DNA of 64,000 nucleotides from a virus, in the IMG/VR virus record IMGVR_UViG_3300030328_004798, positions 1,466 to 65,465 of that record; one strand, written 5' to 3'. The notes under the pieces were generated by a model. It did no database searches. It was given only the letters and a program-made list of their open reading frames with translations, and was not told where the DNA came from. Position numbers and translations under genes: made by a program. Below, piece after piece: positions 58,778 through 64,000 of this stretch; within the stretch, counting starts at the first letter, position 1; each line of letters opens with the position of its first letter.

Positions 58778-58942
58778 ATGGTAGAAGTTATAAAACATAC
58801 TTTAGGTCTTTGCGGTGAACATTGGCATCCAAATATTTGGACAGCAGCTGCATCATCACCTTTAATAATAGGAACTGTTCATTACATAAAATGTAAATGT
58901 GGAGGATGGTTTAAACACACTAAAAATTGTAAACATGAGTAA
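58778..58942 (+). CDS. Small Cys/His-rich protein (54 aa)
   Basis: A 54-residue frame MVEVIKHTLGLCGEHWHPN...KCKCGGWFKHTKNCKHE with several Cys and His that could hold a zinc. It overlaps the PC4-like gene by eight bases. Not recognised. Confidence 0.5.
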   Translation: MVEVIKHTLGLCGEHWHPNIWTAAASSPLIIGTVHYIKCKCGGWFKHTKNCKHE

Positions 58943-59147
58943 AATAATAGAAATTAAGAAAAATAAAACGAATTACGTTCAGATTGAATTACGTGAATAT
59001 GAAGGTCATCCTTATGTTGATGTAAGAGAATTTTATGATGCGGAAGATGGTAAACGATTACCTACTAAAAAAGGTATTACATTTACACCTAAAGTATTAA
59101 ATGAAGTAATCGATGGTTTAGTTCAATTACAAAATAATTTAAAATAA
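58935..59147 (+). CDS. PC4-like transcriptional coactivator / ssDNA-binding protein
   Basis: A 70-residue protein matching the PC4 fold: EIKKNKTNYVQIELREYEGHPYVDVREFYDAEDGKRLPTKKGITFTPKVLNEV, four strands and a C-terminal helix. PC4 proteins (including phage T5 p5.4-like relatives) bind ssDNA as dimers and affect transcription or replication. Start ATG 58935 is chosen to give the typical short N-terminus. Overlaps neighbours by eight bases and one base. Confidence 0.85.
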   Translation: MSKIIEIKKNKTNYVQIELREYEGHPYVDVREFYDAEDGKRLPTKKGITFTPKVLNEVIDGLVQLQNNLK

Positions 59148-59281
59148 TGGATTTTAAAATAATAGGATTAGCACACGGACCTCTTATTGGGTTCCAGTAT
59201 ATGGATAAAATGGAAGAAGAAGATTGGAATGAATTTAATATTTATTTATTTCTTATTTGTTTAAGTTGGAGATGGTATTAA
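59147..59281 (+). CDS. Small hydrophobic protein (44 aa)
   Basis: A 44-residue frame MDFKIIGLAHGPLIGFQYM... with a hydrophobic end (NIYLFLICLSWRWY). One-base overlap with the PC4-like stop (TAATG). Possible membrane peptide. Not recognised. Confidence 0.5.
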   Translation: MDFKIIGLAHGPLIGFQYMDKMEEEDWNEFNIYLFLICLSWRWY

Positions 59282-59282
59282 T

Positions 59283-59636
59283 ATGAAATTTGATTCTTTA
59301 TTTTTAGGTGTATTTTGGTTTATTTTAGGTCATGCTTGTGTTTTTTTTCAACTTAATGGTCAATTTAAATGGGAATGGTTTGCTAAAAATGATATTATTC
59401 TAGCACTATTTGGGGTAGTAATATCATTATTTTATATTTGGGGTACTAGACATACAGTAGCTGGTTTTGAAGGATTATTATGGCCCGCGAGATTTATAGG
59501 ATTTAGTGTTGGTATATCTATTTATGCTTTAGGAGTTAGTTATTTATTTAAACAAGGAATTACAGCTAAAACATTAGTTAGTTTATGTTTGGCTTTTATA
59601 TTAGTTTGTATACAAGTATTATGGAAAACAAAATAG
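59283..59636 (+). CDS. Membrane protein with four helices (117 aa)
   Basis: A 117-residue hydrophobic protein with four predicted membrane segments (about residues 4-20, 36-52, 64-84, 93-113). It overlaps the methyltransferase start by 16 bases. Not recognised; no catalytic residues visible. Confidence 0.6.
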   Translation: MKFDSLFLGVFWFILGHACVFFQLNGQFKWEWFAKNDIILALFGVVISLFYIWGTRHTVAGFEGLLWPARFIGFSVGISIYALGVSYLFKQGITAKTLVSLCLAFILVCIQVLWKTK

Positions 59637-60307
59637 AAATGGATTTTGAAAAATTTGATTGGGGTATAATGGGTAAAAAGATGCAATTAATTGTATCACA
59701 AGAAATGTCTGAAAAACATTATGAGAGAGTATTTCAAGTAAAAGAAGGAGATATAGTAGTAGACATAGGAGCAAGTGTTGGTCCATTTACATATTCTATT
59801 TTATGTAAAAATCCTAAACATGTTTTTTGTTTAGAGCCTTCAAGAGGTAATTTTCCATATTTAGTTAAAAATACTATTGGTTATCCTGTAACTCAAATTA
59901 ACAAAGCTATAACTAATGGTAATGGAATAACAGATCTAGAATTAGATCCCCAGTATGGTAATGAAAAGAATTTCTATGAAACTACTACATTTAATAGTTT
60001 TATTAAACTGTTTAATATTGATAGAATAGATTTTTTAAAGATGGATATTGAAGGAGATGAATATCATATATTCACAGATGAAAATATTGACTATTTATTA
60101 AATAATGTAGGTTGTATAGTAGGTGAATGGCATCTTAAATTACCAAAAGAAAAAACATTATTTAAAGAATTTAGAGATTTATATTTATCTAGATTTAATA
60201 CCGTTAAAGCATATTCAGTTGATGGTATTGATATTACTTGGGATTTATATAATGAACATTTTTTAGAATATTATAATGAAGTAATAATACATATAAGTAA
60301 TAAATAA
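59621..60307 (+). CDS. FkbM-family methyltransferase
   Basis: A 228-residue SAM methyltransferase. SAM motif I is DIVVDIGASVGPFTYSIL, with HVFCLEPSRGNFPYLVKN (acidic loop), and the FkbM-specific RIDFLKMDIEGDEYHIF and GCIVGEWHL. These enzymes O-methylate sugars or carboxyl groups of small molecules and glycans, so it may modify products of the sugar cassette. ATG 59621 is preferred; ATG 59639 would also suit. Confidence 0.88.
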   Translation: MENKIEMDFEKFDWGIMGKKMQLIVSQEMSEKHYERVFQVKEGDIVVDIGASVGPFTYSILCKNPKHVFCLEPSRGNFPYLVKNTIGYPVTQINKAITNGNGITDLELDPQYGNEKNFYETTTFNSFIKLFNIDRIDFLKMDIEGDEYHIFTDENIDYLLNNVGCIVGEWHLKLPKEKTLFKEFRDLYLSRFNTVKAYSVDGIDITWDLYNEHFLEYYNEVIIHISNK

Positions 60308-60313
60308 AATTTT

Positions 60314-60445
60314 ATGACAGAAGAAGATATTAAATATAGACAAGGAAGAAGAAAACAGCAAGTAGAAGGACATGCAATTATGGCTTTAGTCAGCATAGCA
60401 GGTATAATTATTCTACTAGGATTGTTAAGTTTTTTTACATCATAA
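60314..60445 (+). CDS. Small membrane protein (43 aa)
   Basis: A 43-residue frame MTEEDIKYRQGRRKQQVEG... with one C-terminal membrane helix (IMALVSIAGIIILLGLLSFF). Tight spacing on both sides. Not recognised. Confidence 0.5.
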   Translation: MTEEDIKYRQGRRKQQVEGHAIMALVSIAGIIILLGLLSFFTS

Positions 60446-60446
60446 T

Positions 60447-60626
60447 ATGAATAGATTAAAACAATATTTGTATAATAAAGCAATGCAATCATCAATTCGT
60501 AAATGGGCTTTATCATTAACAGGATGGAAATGGTGGGTTTGGCAATTAGTAGTTGGTGGTATATTCTTTATTATAGTGGAATACTTACTTAATCAGATTG
60601 GAATGACAATAATACCTTGGAAATAA
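60447..60626 (+). CDS. Small membrane protein (59 aa)
   Basis: A 59-residue frame with a Trp-rich segment GWKWWVWQLVVGGIFFIIVEYLL forming a single membrane helix. One-base gap on either side. Not recognised. Confidence 0.5.
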   Translation: MNRLKQYLYNKAMQSSIRKWALSLTGWKWWVWQLVVGGIFFIIVEYLLNQIGMTIIPWK

Positions 60627-60627
60627 A

Positions 60628-60906
60628 ATGAAAAAATTAAAAGCAAAATGGATGCCTATATTAAGAGCAATGGTTAGAGATAGAAAATTAAACCCTATTG
60701 AACGTTTAGGTACTAGAATAGGTTATATGGGAGCAGGATTTTTAATGGCAGGACAATGGACAGTTGAACCTATCCTATTTATAATCGGGTTTATTTGTGT
60801 ATTAATTCAGGTTTCAATTCGTAGACAATGGAATCTAGTAGTACTACAATTAAATGGGTTAGTAGCATGGACAATACATTTTATAAACTCATTAAACACA
60901 TATTAA
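60628..60906 (+). CDS. Membrane protein (92 aa)
   Basis: A 92-residue protein with a basic N-terminus and two or three hydrophobic segments (about residues 32-48, 48-62 and 70-88). One of a run of small membrane proteins at 59-61 kb. Similar two-helix proteins serve as small envelope or holin-type proteins in phages. Not recognised. Confidence 0.55.
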   Translation: MKKLKAKWMPILRAMVRDRKLNPIERLGTRIGYMGAGFLMAGQWTVEPILFIIGFICVLIQVSIRRQWNLVVLQLNGLVAWTIHFINSLNTY

Positions 60907-60907
60907 T

Positions 60908-61105
60908 ATGAATCACTTTATGAATAACGCCCTTGAATGGTTAAAGGGTAAAAAACAAAAAACAATGACCAAAGATGAAAAATTAGAAAAAATAGCATCA
61001 ATATCAAACATGATATTAGAATTAAAAACTAGTATTGGTGTTGAAAATTCTAAGCAAACAATTCAAAAATTACAACAGGAAATAGACGAATTAAGTAAGT
61101 CATGA
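60908..61105 (+). CDS. Small coiled-coil protein (65 aa)
   Basis: A 65-residue protein with a charged helix from residue 22 to the end (DEKLEKIASISNMILELKTSI...KLQQEIDELSKS). Dimerises by coiled coil on the pattern. Overlaps the next gene by four bases. Not recognised. Confidence 0.55.
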   Translation: MNHFMNNALEWLKGKKQKTMTKDEKLEKIASISNMILELKTSIGVENSKQTIQKLQQEIDELSKS

Positions 61106-61311
61106 ATGTAAGTAAGGTAATATTTAATGAAGGAATAAACTTTGAAATACTAAGTGAAATTAAAGCCACTCAATTTTTAAATAGCAATGGAACAGTTAAT
61201 AGAAGAGTATTAGGTTTATATGTACATGAATGTGGTGGAAATAAAGTCTTACAAAGAGATAATAATTTTTTGATATGCAAAGAAATAGAAGACGCAATTA
61301 TAATAGAATAA
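61102..61311 (+). CDS. Hypothetical protein (69 aa)
   Basis: A 69-residue protein with a VIFNEGINFEILSEIKATQFLNSNG start and GLYVHECGGNKVLQRDNNFLICKEIED; mixed strands and helices. Overlap with the coiled-coil gene suggests coupling. Not recognised. Confidence 0.5.
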   Translation: MNVSKVIFNEGINFEILSEIKATQFLNSNGTVNRRVLGLYVHECGGNKVLQRDNNFLICKEIEDAIIIE

Positions 61312-61363
61312 CAAAACAAAGCTCTCGACAACATAATCTAATAATTTAATACGTATATACAAA

Positions 61364-61558
61364 ATGAGTGTAACAACAGAAGCAATAGTGGTATTAGGGG
61401 TATTCGCCTTATTTTGGGGGTGGATAATTTATGAAATGCATATAGCACCAGAGGTAGACGATAAGGGAAATGTAGTTAAACCTAAATCAGAATTTGATAT
61501 AACGGAGGAAGACATTAATGGAGACTTAAAATGCATGTATGGCCAAGAAGAAGATTAA
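61364..61558 (+). CDS. Small membrane protein (64 aa)
   Basis: A 64-residue protein with an N-terminal membrane helix (IVVLGVFALFWGWIIYEM) and an acidic tail (PKSEFDITEEDINGD). It overlaps the zinc-ribbon gene by 20 bases. Not recognised. Confidence 0.55.
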   Translation: MSVTTEAIVVLGVFALFWGWIIYEMHIAPEVDDKGNVVKPKSEFDITEEDINGDLKCMYGQEED

Positions 61559-61874
61559 ACATTGTGCTTGGTGTGGGAAGCCTACTAGTAGACCTAGTCA
61601 AGCTGTTACAGACACTCCAATATTGGATTTCATGGAGGAGAAGATAGACATGTTTGGTAGGAATAAGATATGGGGGGATAATGGTGATTGGAGTAGGGCT
61701 AATTTGGATCCAGAATTCGAAGCTGAATTATTAGTATACGATAATTTACTTTGTAGTGTATCTAAGAAGATAGTATGCGATGATTGTATAGAAGAGGATA
61801 ATAAATTATTCAAAAAATATTATAGCGGAGATGAGGATACTGATAGTGAAATAGTATTCGACGCTGATTTTTAA
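61539..61874 (+). CDS. Zinc-ribbon-type hypothetical protein (111 aa)
   Basis: A 111-residue acidic protein with an N-terminal CAWCGKP knuckle and a later CDDCIEED knuckle that could form a split zinc site. Between them is SRANLDPEFEAELLVYDNLL. G-rich DNA in this stretch differs from neighbours. Not recognised. Confidence 0.55.
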   Translation: MAKKKIKHCAWCGKPTSRPSQAVTDTPILDFMEEKIDMFGRNKIWGDNGDWSRANLDPEFEAELLVYDNLLCSVSKKIVCDDCIEEDNKLFKKYYSGDEDTDSEIVFDADF

Positions 61875-61895
61875 ATTTAATAAATAATAAAAGTT

Positions 61896-62021
61896 ATGAG
61901 TAACAATAGTCACAAAGCGTTATACGAGCAATTGATGCAATGGCTTCCTACGTTGGGTATTCAACGTAAGAAACGTGTTAAAACGCAAGCTAAAGCGCGT
62001 GTTAGAAAGCCAAATAGATAA
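61896..62021 (+). CDS. Small basic protein (41 aa)
   Basis: A 41-residue frame MSNNSHKALYEQLMQWLPTLG... with a very basic end (RKKRVKTQAKARVRKPNR). Its GC content is higher than neighbours. It borders the large non-coding region. Probably nucleic-acid binding; not recognised. Confidence 0.5.
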   Translation: MSNNSHKALYEQLMQWLPTLGIQRKKRVKTQAKARVRKPNR

Positions 62022-62314
62022 AATCACAACGTGTATCTAACTATATATAAAGTGTGACCTACAAATATGTTTAGCTACTGATATTGGTAGTTTAGTATAT
62101 AGTAGGTGACCAAAAATATATGTGGTATGTGGAATGAGAGCGGAGCTGTACTAACCTTTATGCGGCGCAAGCCAACCAATTTCGACTCGACGAGTATATA
62201 CTTGTGAACAACGCAATGAACACACGTGAACATTCAGATAACATTGAGGATAACGCAATAATACATTAAATACGTTGTGAATACAACAATATTAATGCAA
62301 TAATTGCTAATACA

Positions 62315-62346
62315 TTTGGCTACATAGGCTAATATTCGTATATTTA
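62315..62346 (+). promoter_or_regulatory. Class A promoter inside the gene-free region
   Basis: TTTGG at 62315-62319 and ATTCGTATATTTA at 62334-62346 with 19-base spacing. Transcription would run through the inverted repeats at 62384-62458 to the terminator at 62757, giving a leader or non-coding RNA of about 280 bases before the next small gene. Confidence 0.6.
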
Positions 62347-62383
62347 AGTGACGCAATAGGCGGTATGGGTAGGAGACTACGAC

Positions 62384-62458
62384 GGTAGTAATTACTCAGT
62401 TGATGATGGGTACCGCTATACTTATTACTTATACTTTCCCGCCGCGGTACTTACTACC
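62384..62458 (+). repeat. Nested inverted repeat
   Basis: The outer arms GGTAGTA (62384-62390) and TACTACC (62452-62458) enclose the inner arms GTACCGC (62410-62416) and GCGGTAC (62444-62450). The 5' side has a 19-base bulge between arms and the 3' side only one base. The loop contains repeated TATACTTATTACTTATACTT-like sequence. Confidence 0.6.
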
Positions 62459-62584
62459 TTATCATTACATACTGGATTATATATTATAGTTATGGCCATG
62501 CCATATACCGTACGCGTACATACCCCCATAATACCACGCGCGTTGGTGTCCATATAGCGTGTATATATGAGGGAAAAGGTGTAG

Positions 62585-62597
62585 ATATATTTATAAC
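62585..62597 (+). promoter_or_regulatory. Class B (possible late) promoter box
   Basis: ATATATTTATAAC, 44 bases before the small gene at 62641 and at the end of the gene-free region. Confidence 0.45.
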
Positions 62598-62640
62598 TCG
62601 AACACGATCTTACACCACCGATTGTATATACTTATATTTT

Positions 62641-62751
62641 ATGAAACAGATTATTAGAATACTTAAATTAATAGACAAGTGGTTGATGGATGAATTATAT
62701 AAACTTTATCCTAGTCTTATCGCTCATATGAAAAAAGATGAAGACCATTAA
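62641..62751 (+). CDS. Small helical protein (36 aa)
   Basis: A 36-residue frame MKQIIRILKLIDKWLMDELYKLYPS... one amphipathic helix and a polar end (KKDEDH). It ends just before a strong terminator and follows both promoter types. Could equally be a spurious frame at the end of a non-coding RNA. Confidence 0.4.
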   Translation: MKQIIRILKLIDKWLMDELYKLYPSLIAHMKKDEDH

Positions 62752-62756
62752 GATTA

Positions 62757-62779
62757 GGCCCCCAAAAGGGGGCCTTTTT
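62757..62779 (+). terminator. Rho-independent terminator
   Basis: GGCCCCC / GGGGGCC with AAAA loop (62757-62774), followed by five T residues. A strong GC stem in an AT-rich genome. Confidence 0.92.
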
Positions 62780-62868
62780 CCATTTTGGCCCAAATGATAG
62801 AAAATCATAAAATGGCAACTGCTTTCTTTCGAAAACTTCTTGGACCCGAGGAAAATATATACTTATAT

Positions 62869-63276
62869 TTAATATCTATTTAGAAAATTGGGATCTTGAA
62901 CCAATGATTTAAATTGACTTTTTATAGTTTGTATCTCCGAAAAGGCTTTGTTAAAATTCTTCTCCGTCGCACTAACATCATTATTTAGAGTTTTCTGAAT
63001 ACTTATAATATCATCACCCATAACACCTATCCTCTTCTTAATTTTGGTTAAATTTTCATAAGAATCCTTTTTCATAATCTCTTTCACCGAATGCATATGC
63101 CCTGTCATATCTTCCAGCTTCTCTTGCATTTCAGCATATCTTATAGAAGAGATATTTGTGGAATGTTGATTCGACTCCAGTAACGACGTATGTGAAGACT
63201 TTACATGACGTAATAATATTACCCCATAAACAACACCTACTGTTAAAATACCACTAATAAAATAAATTAATTCCAT
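62869..63276 (-). CDS. Membrane-anchored coiled-coil protein on the minus strand (135 aa)
   Basis: A 135-residue protein with an N-terminal membrane helix (LIYFISGILTVGVVYGVILL) and a long helical region with heptad pattern (QEKLEDMTGHMHSVKEIMKKD... to FKSLVQDPNFLNRY). It is the only convincing minus-strand gene in the window and lies 14 bases behind the initiator-type tRNA in the same orientation, so both are probably one transcript from the promoter at 63368-63400. Similar in layout to the protein at 11706. Function unknown. Confidence 0.7.
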   Translation of the reverse strand: MELIYFISGILTVGVVYGVILLRHVKSSHTSLLESNQHSTNISSIRYAEMQEKLEDMTGHMHSVKEIMKKDSYENLTKIKKRIGVMGDDIISIQKTLNNDVSATEKNFNKAFSEIQTIKSQFKSLVQDPNFLNRY

Positions 63277-63290
63277 ATATCAATATTTAG

Positions 63291-63363
63291 TTGCGGGAGA
63301 AGGATTCGAACCTCCGACCTTTGGGTTATGAGCCCAACGAGATAACCACTTCTCCACCCCGCT
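63291..63363 (-). tRNA. tRNA-Met, initiator type (anticodon CAT)
   Basis: On the minus strand: acceptor AGCGGGG / TCCCGCA with an A1-A72 mismatch, D stem GAGA / TCTC (A11-T24), anticodon stem TTGGG / CCCAA with CTCATAA loop, T stem GGAGG / CCTTC with TTCGAAT loop. An unpaired 1-72, A11-U24 and three consecutive G-C pairs at 29-31/39-41 are the classical marks of bacterial initiator tRNA-fMet. Elongator Met and lysidine-type Ile tRNAs lack these. CCA is not encoded. Confidence 0.92.
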
Positions 63364-63367
63364 AACC

Positions 63368-63400
63368 ACAATATACGAAAATATATCGTTTATTCCACGT
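63368..63400 (-). promoter_or_regulatory. Class A promoter on the minus strand for tRNA-fMet
   Basis: On the minus strand, CGTGG then TTTCGTATATTGT with 19-base spacing from first G to C, ending five bases before the tRNA start. This is the same box and spacing seen on the plus strand elsewhere. Confidence 0.65.
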
Positions 63401-63488
63401 AATTTTTTAAAACATCTTATATTAGTTAATATATACGTATTTATAGATGTGGAATTGTAGAGGAGAAAGAGTCGTTTTGAAATTCTTT

Positions 63489-63500
63489 TATATGTATAAT
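63489..63500 (+). promoter_or_regulatory. Class B (possible late) promoter box
   Basis: TATATGTATAAT lies 12 bases before the virion-type gene at 63512. A related TACGTATTTATAGA occurs at about 63434. Confidence 0.5.
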
Positions 63501-63511
63501 AAACAGCAATT

Positions 63512-63865
63512 ATGGCAACTTATACATCGGATCAATTATATGGAGCAGGAGTAGCAACAGAAGAAATTTCTGGAGCAACAACATTTCTTTTTGGGAACTC
63601 TTCAACTGGTTCTGTTTACTTTACAATGGAACAAGTTAAAAATGTAAATGGTAATTATTCGGGAAGTACAACTACAAATGCAATAGGTACTTTTAGTGCA
63701 TTTAGTGGAATTGATGATGCAACTTTAGTCACTTCTTCTTATATGTGGTCAGTTGTTTTACAACCTAATACAATAGCAACTCTCCAATTCGCCCCTTCAT
63801 CTACAATAGCAGCAGGTTCTTCTATGTTAAGAGGTACGGGTGATTTAGAATTAACTATATCTTAA
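63512..63865 (+). CDS. Predicted virion protein (117 aa)
   Basis: A 117-residue Ser/Thr/Gly-rich, strand-rich protein (SGATTFLFGNSSTGSVYFTMEQV, TSSYMWSVVLQPNTIATLQFAPSS) ending with GDLELTIS. Its composition resembles the protein at 51894 and phage decoration or fibre proteins. It lies behind a class B box at the start of what may be the structural region. Role inferred. Confidence 0.6.
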   Translation: MATYTSDQLYGAGVATEEISGATTFLFGNSSTGSVYFTMEQVKNVNGNYSGSTTTNAIGTFSAFSGIDDATLVTSSYMWSVVLQPNTIATLQFAPSSTIAAGSSMLRGTGDLELTIS

Positions 63866-63869
63866 TATA

Positions 63870-64000
63870 ATGCCTAAGAAAAGAAAATTAAATAGTACAA
63901 ATCCAAAATATTGGTCAGAAGATAAAAAAATTGAGCCTGAAGTTTTAGAAAGACGAGTTATATCTAAAAAAAATTCTAAGGTTTCGGTATATGCTGTATT
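63870..64000 (+). CDS. Hypothetical protein, N-terminal part (runs off the window)
   Basis: The first 43 codons from ATG 63870 (MPKKRKLNSTNPKYWSEDKK...) are basic and polar. The frame is open at the window end. The function cannot be judged. Confidence 0.55.
   Translation, partial: MPKKRKLNSTNPKYWSEDKKIEPEVLERRVISKKNSKVSVYAV

Larger units (their letters stand above)
62022..62640 (+). other. 620-base gene-free region with inverted repeats and a promoter (possible ncRNA or origin)
   Basis: No open frame longer than a few dozen codons is convincing here. The base composition is less AT-rich than the neighbours. It contains four copies of an A(C/T)GCAAT motif (near 62212, 62253, 62297, 62351). 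It also has a nested inverted repeat GGTAGTA...GTACCGC / GCGGTAC...TACTACC (62384-62390, 62410-62416, 62444-62450, 62452-62458) and several other palindromes (GGTACC, CCGCGG, TGGCCA, GTACGCGTAC). A class A promoter starts at 62315 and a class B box lies at 62585. A structured non-coding RNA or a replication origin are the main options. Confidence 0.5.

Noticed and set aside
62100-62220. tRNA- or tmRNA-like sequence in the gene-free region
   Set aside because: A TTCGAC stretch near 62187 looks like a T loop, but no matching T stem, acceptor stem or anticodon arm could be built around it.
1-64000. Integrase, transposase or insertion sequence indicating a prophage or mobile island
   Set aside because: No recombinase or transposase motif and no flanking direct repeats were seen; the layout is that of a lytic T4-like genome.

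Overview
The window is a compact, AT-rich, almost entirely plus-strand phage genome segment. Its replication genes are those of a T4-like myovirus: gp32-type ssDNA-binding protein, UvsX, 5'-3' exonuclease, gp41-type helicase, family B DNA polymerase, gp45 clamp and gp44/gp62 clamp loader. The host is almost certainly a Bacteroidota bacterium, probably a marine flavobacterium. The reasons are a protein with a C-terminal type IX secretion (T9SS) sorting domain, many Flavobacteria-style signal peptides ending in SQ or AQ, outer-membrane beta-barrel proteins, and a repeated promoter made of TTTGG and TATATTTA boxes that fits the Bacteroidota sigma-A consensus. Start codons are usually preceded by AT-rich sequence rather than a strong Shine-Dalgarno, which also fits.

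Layout: (1) 1-7.5 kb: end of a PfkB-type sugar kinase, then gp32, UvsX, exonuclease, gp41 helicase and class Ia ribonucleotide reductase (NrdB, NrdA). (2) 7.6-14.7 kb: an exported, envelope-directed cluster with a 901-residue Cys-rich repeat protein carrying a T9SS sorting domain, a beta-barrel protein, a secreted thioredoxin-fold protein, small membrane proteins, a possible holin and a possible L,D-transpeptidase-like lysis enzyme. (3) 14.7-20.7 kb: a 7-deazaguanine DNA modification cluster (DpdA-like transglycosylase, QueC, QueD, QueE, FolE) with tRNA-Gln, thioredoxin, a purine phosphoribosyltransferase and a MazG-like hydrolase. (4) 20.7-31.2 kb: DNA polymerase split into two genes, clamp, Hsp20, GroES, GroEL, clamp loader, a DUF1599-type protein and a PD-(D/E)XK nuclease. 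(5) 31.2-49.2 kb: a large sugar cassette with at least five glycosyltransferase genes including a GT2-GT11-GT10 fusion, a carbamoyltransferase, Gmd, a GDP-fucose/colitose synthase homologue, two PLP enzymes with His in place of the catalytic Lys, an RmlB-like dehydratase and a split transketolase. (6) 49.2-62 kb: a zinc-ribbon protein, an HNH-like protein, a transglycosylase-like lysin, DNA ligase, a PC4-like protein, an FkbM methyltransferase and many very small genes. (7) 62-64 kb: a 620-base structured non-coding region, a minus-strand unit encoding an initiator-type tRNA and a coiled-coil membrane protein, and the start of what look like virion genes.

The parts suggest a phage that replicates with its own T4-like machinery and makes its own dNTPs. 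It appears to replace guanines in DNA with a 7-deazaguanine. It carries its own folding machinery, and it remodels surface sugars or glycosylates its virion with deoxysugars. It also exports several proteins to the host envelope, one apparently through the host's own T9SS. Two promoter classes can be read from the sequence: a host-like class (TTTGG-N20-TATATTTA, usually with TTCG just upstream) and a second class (TATATNTATAA) that may be the late promoter. All functions are read from motifs by eye; no database search was run.
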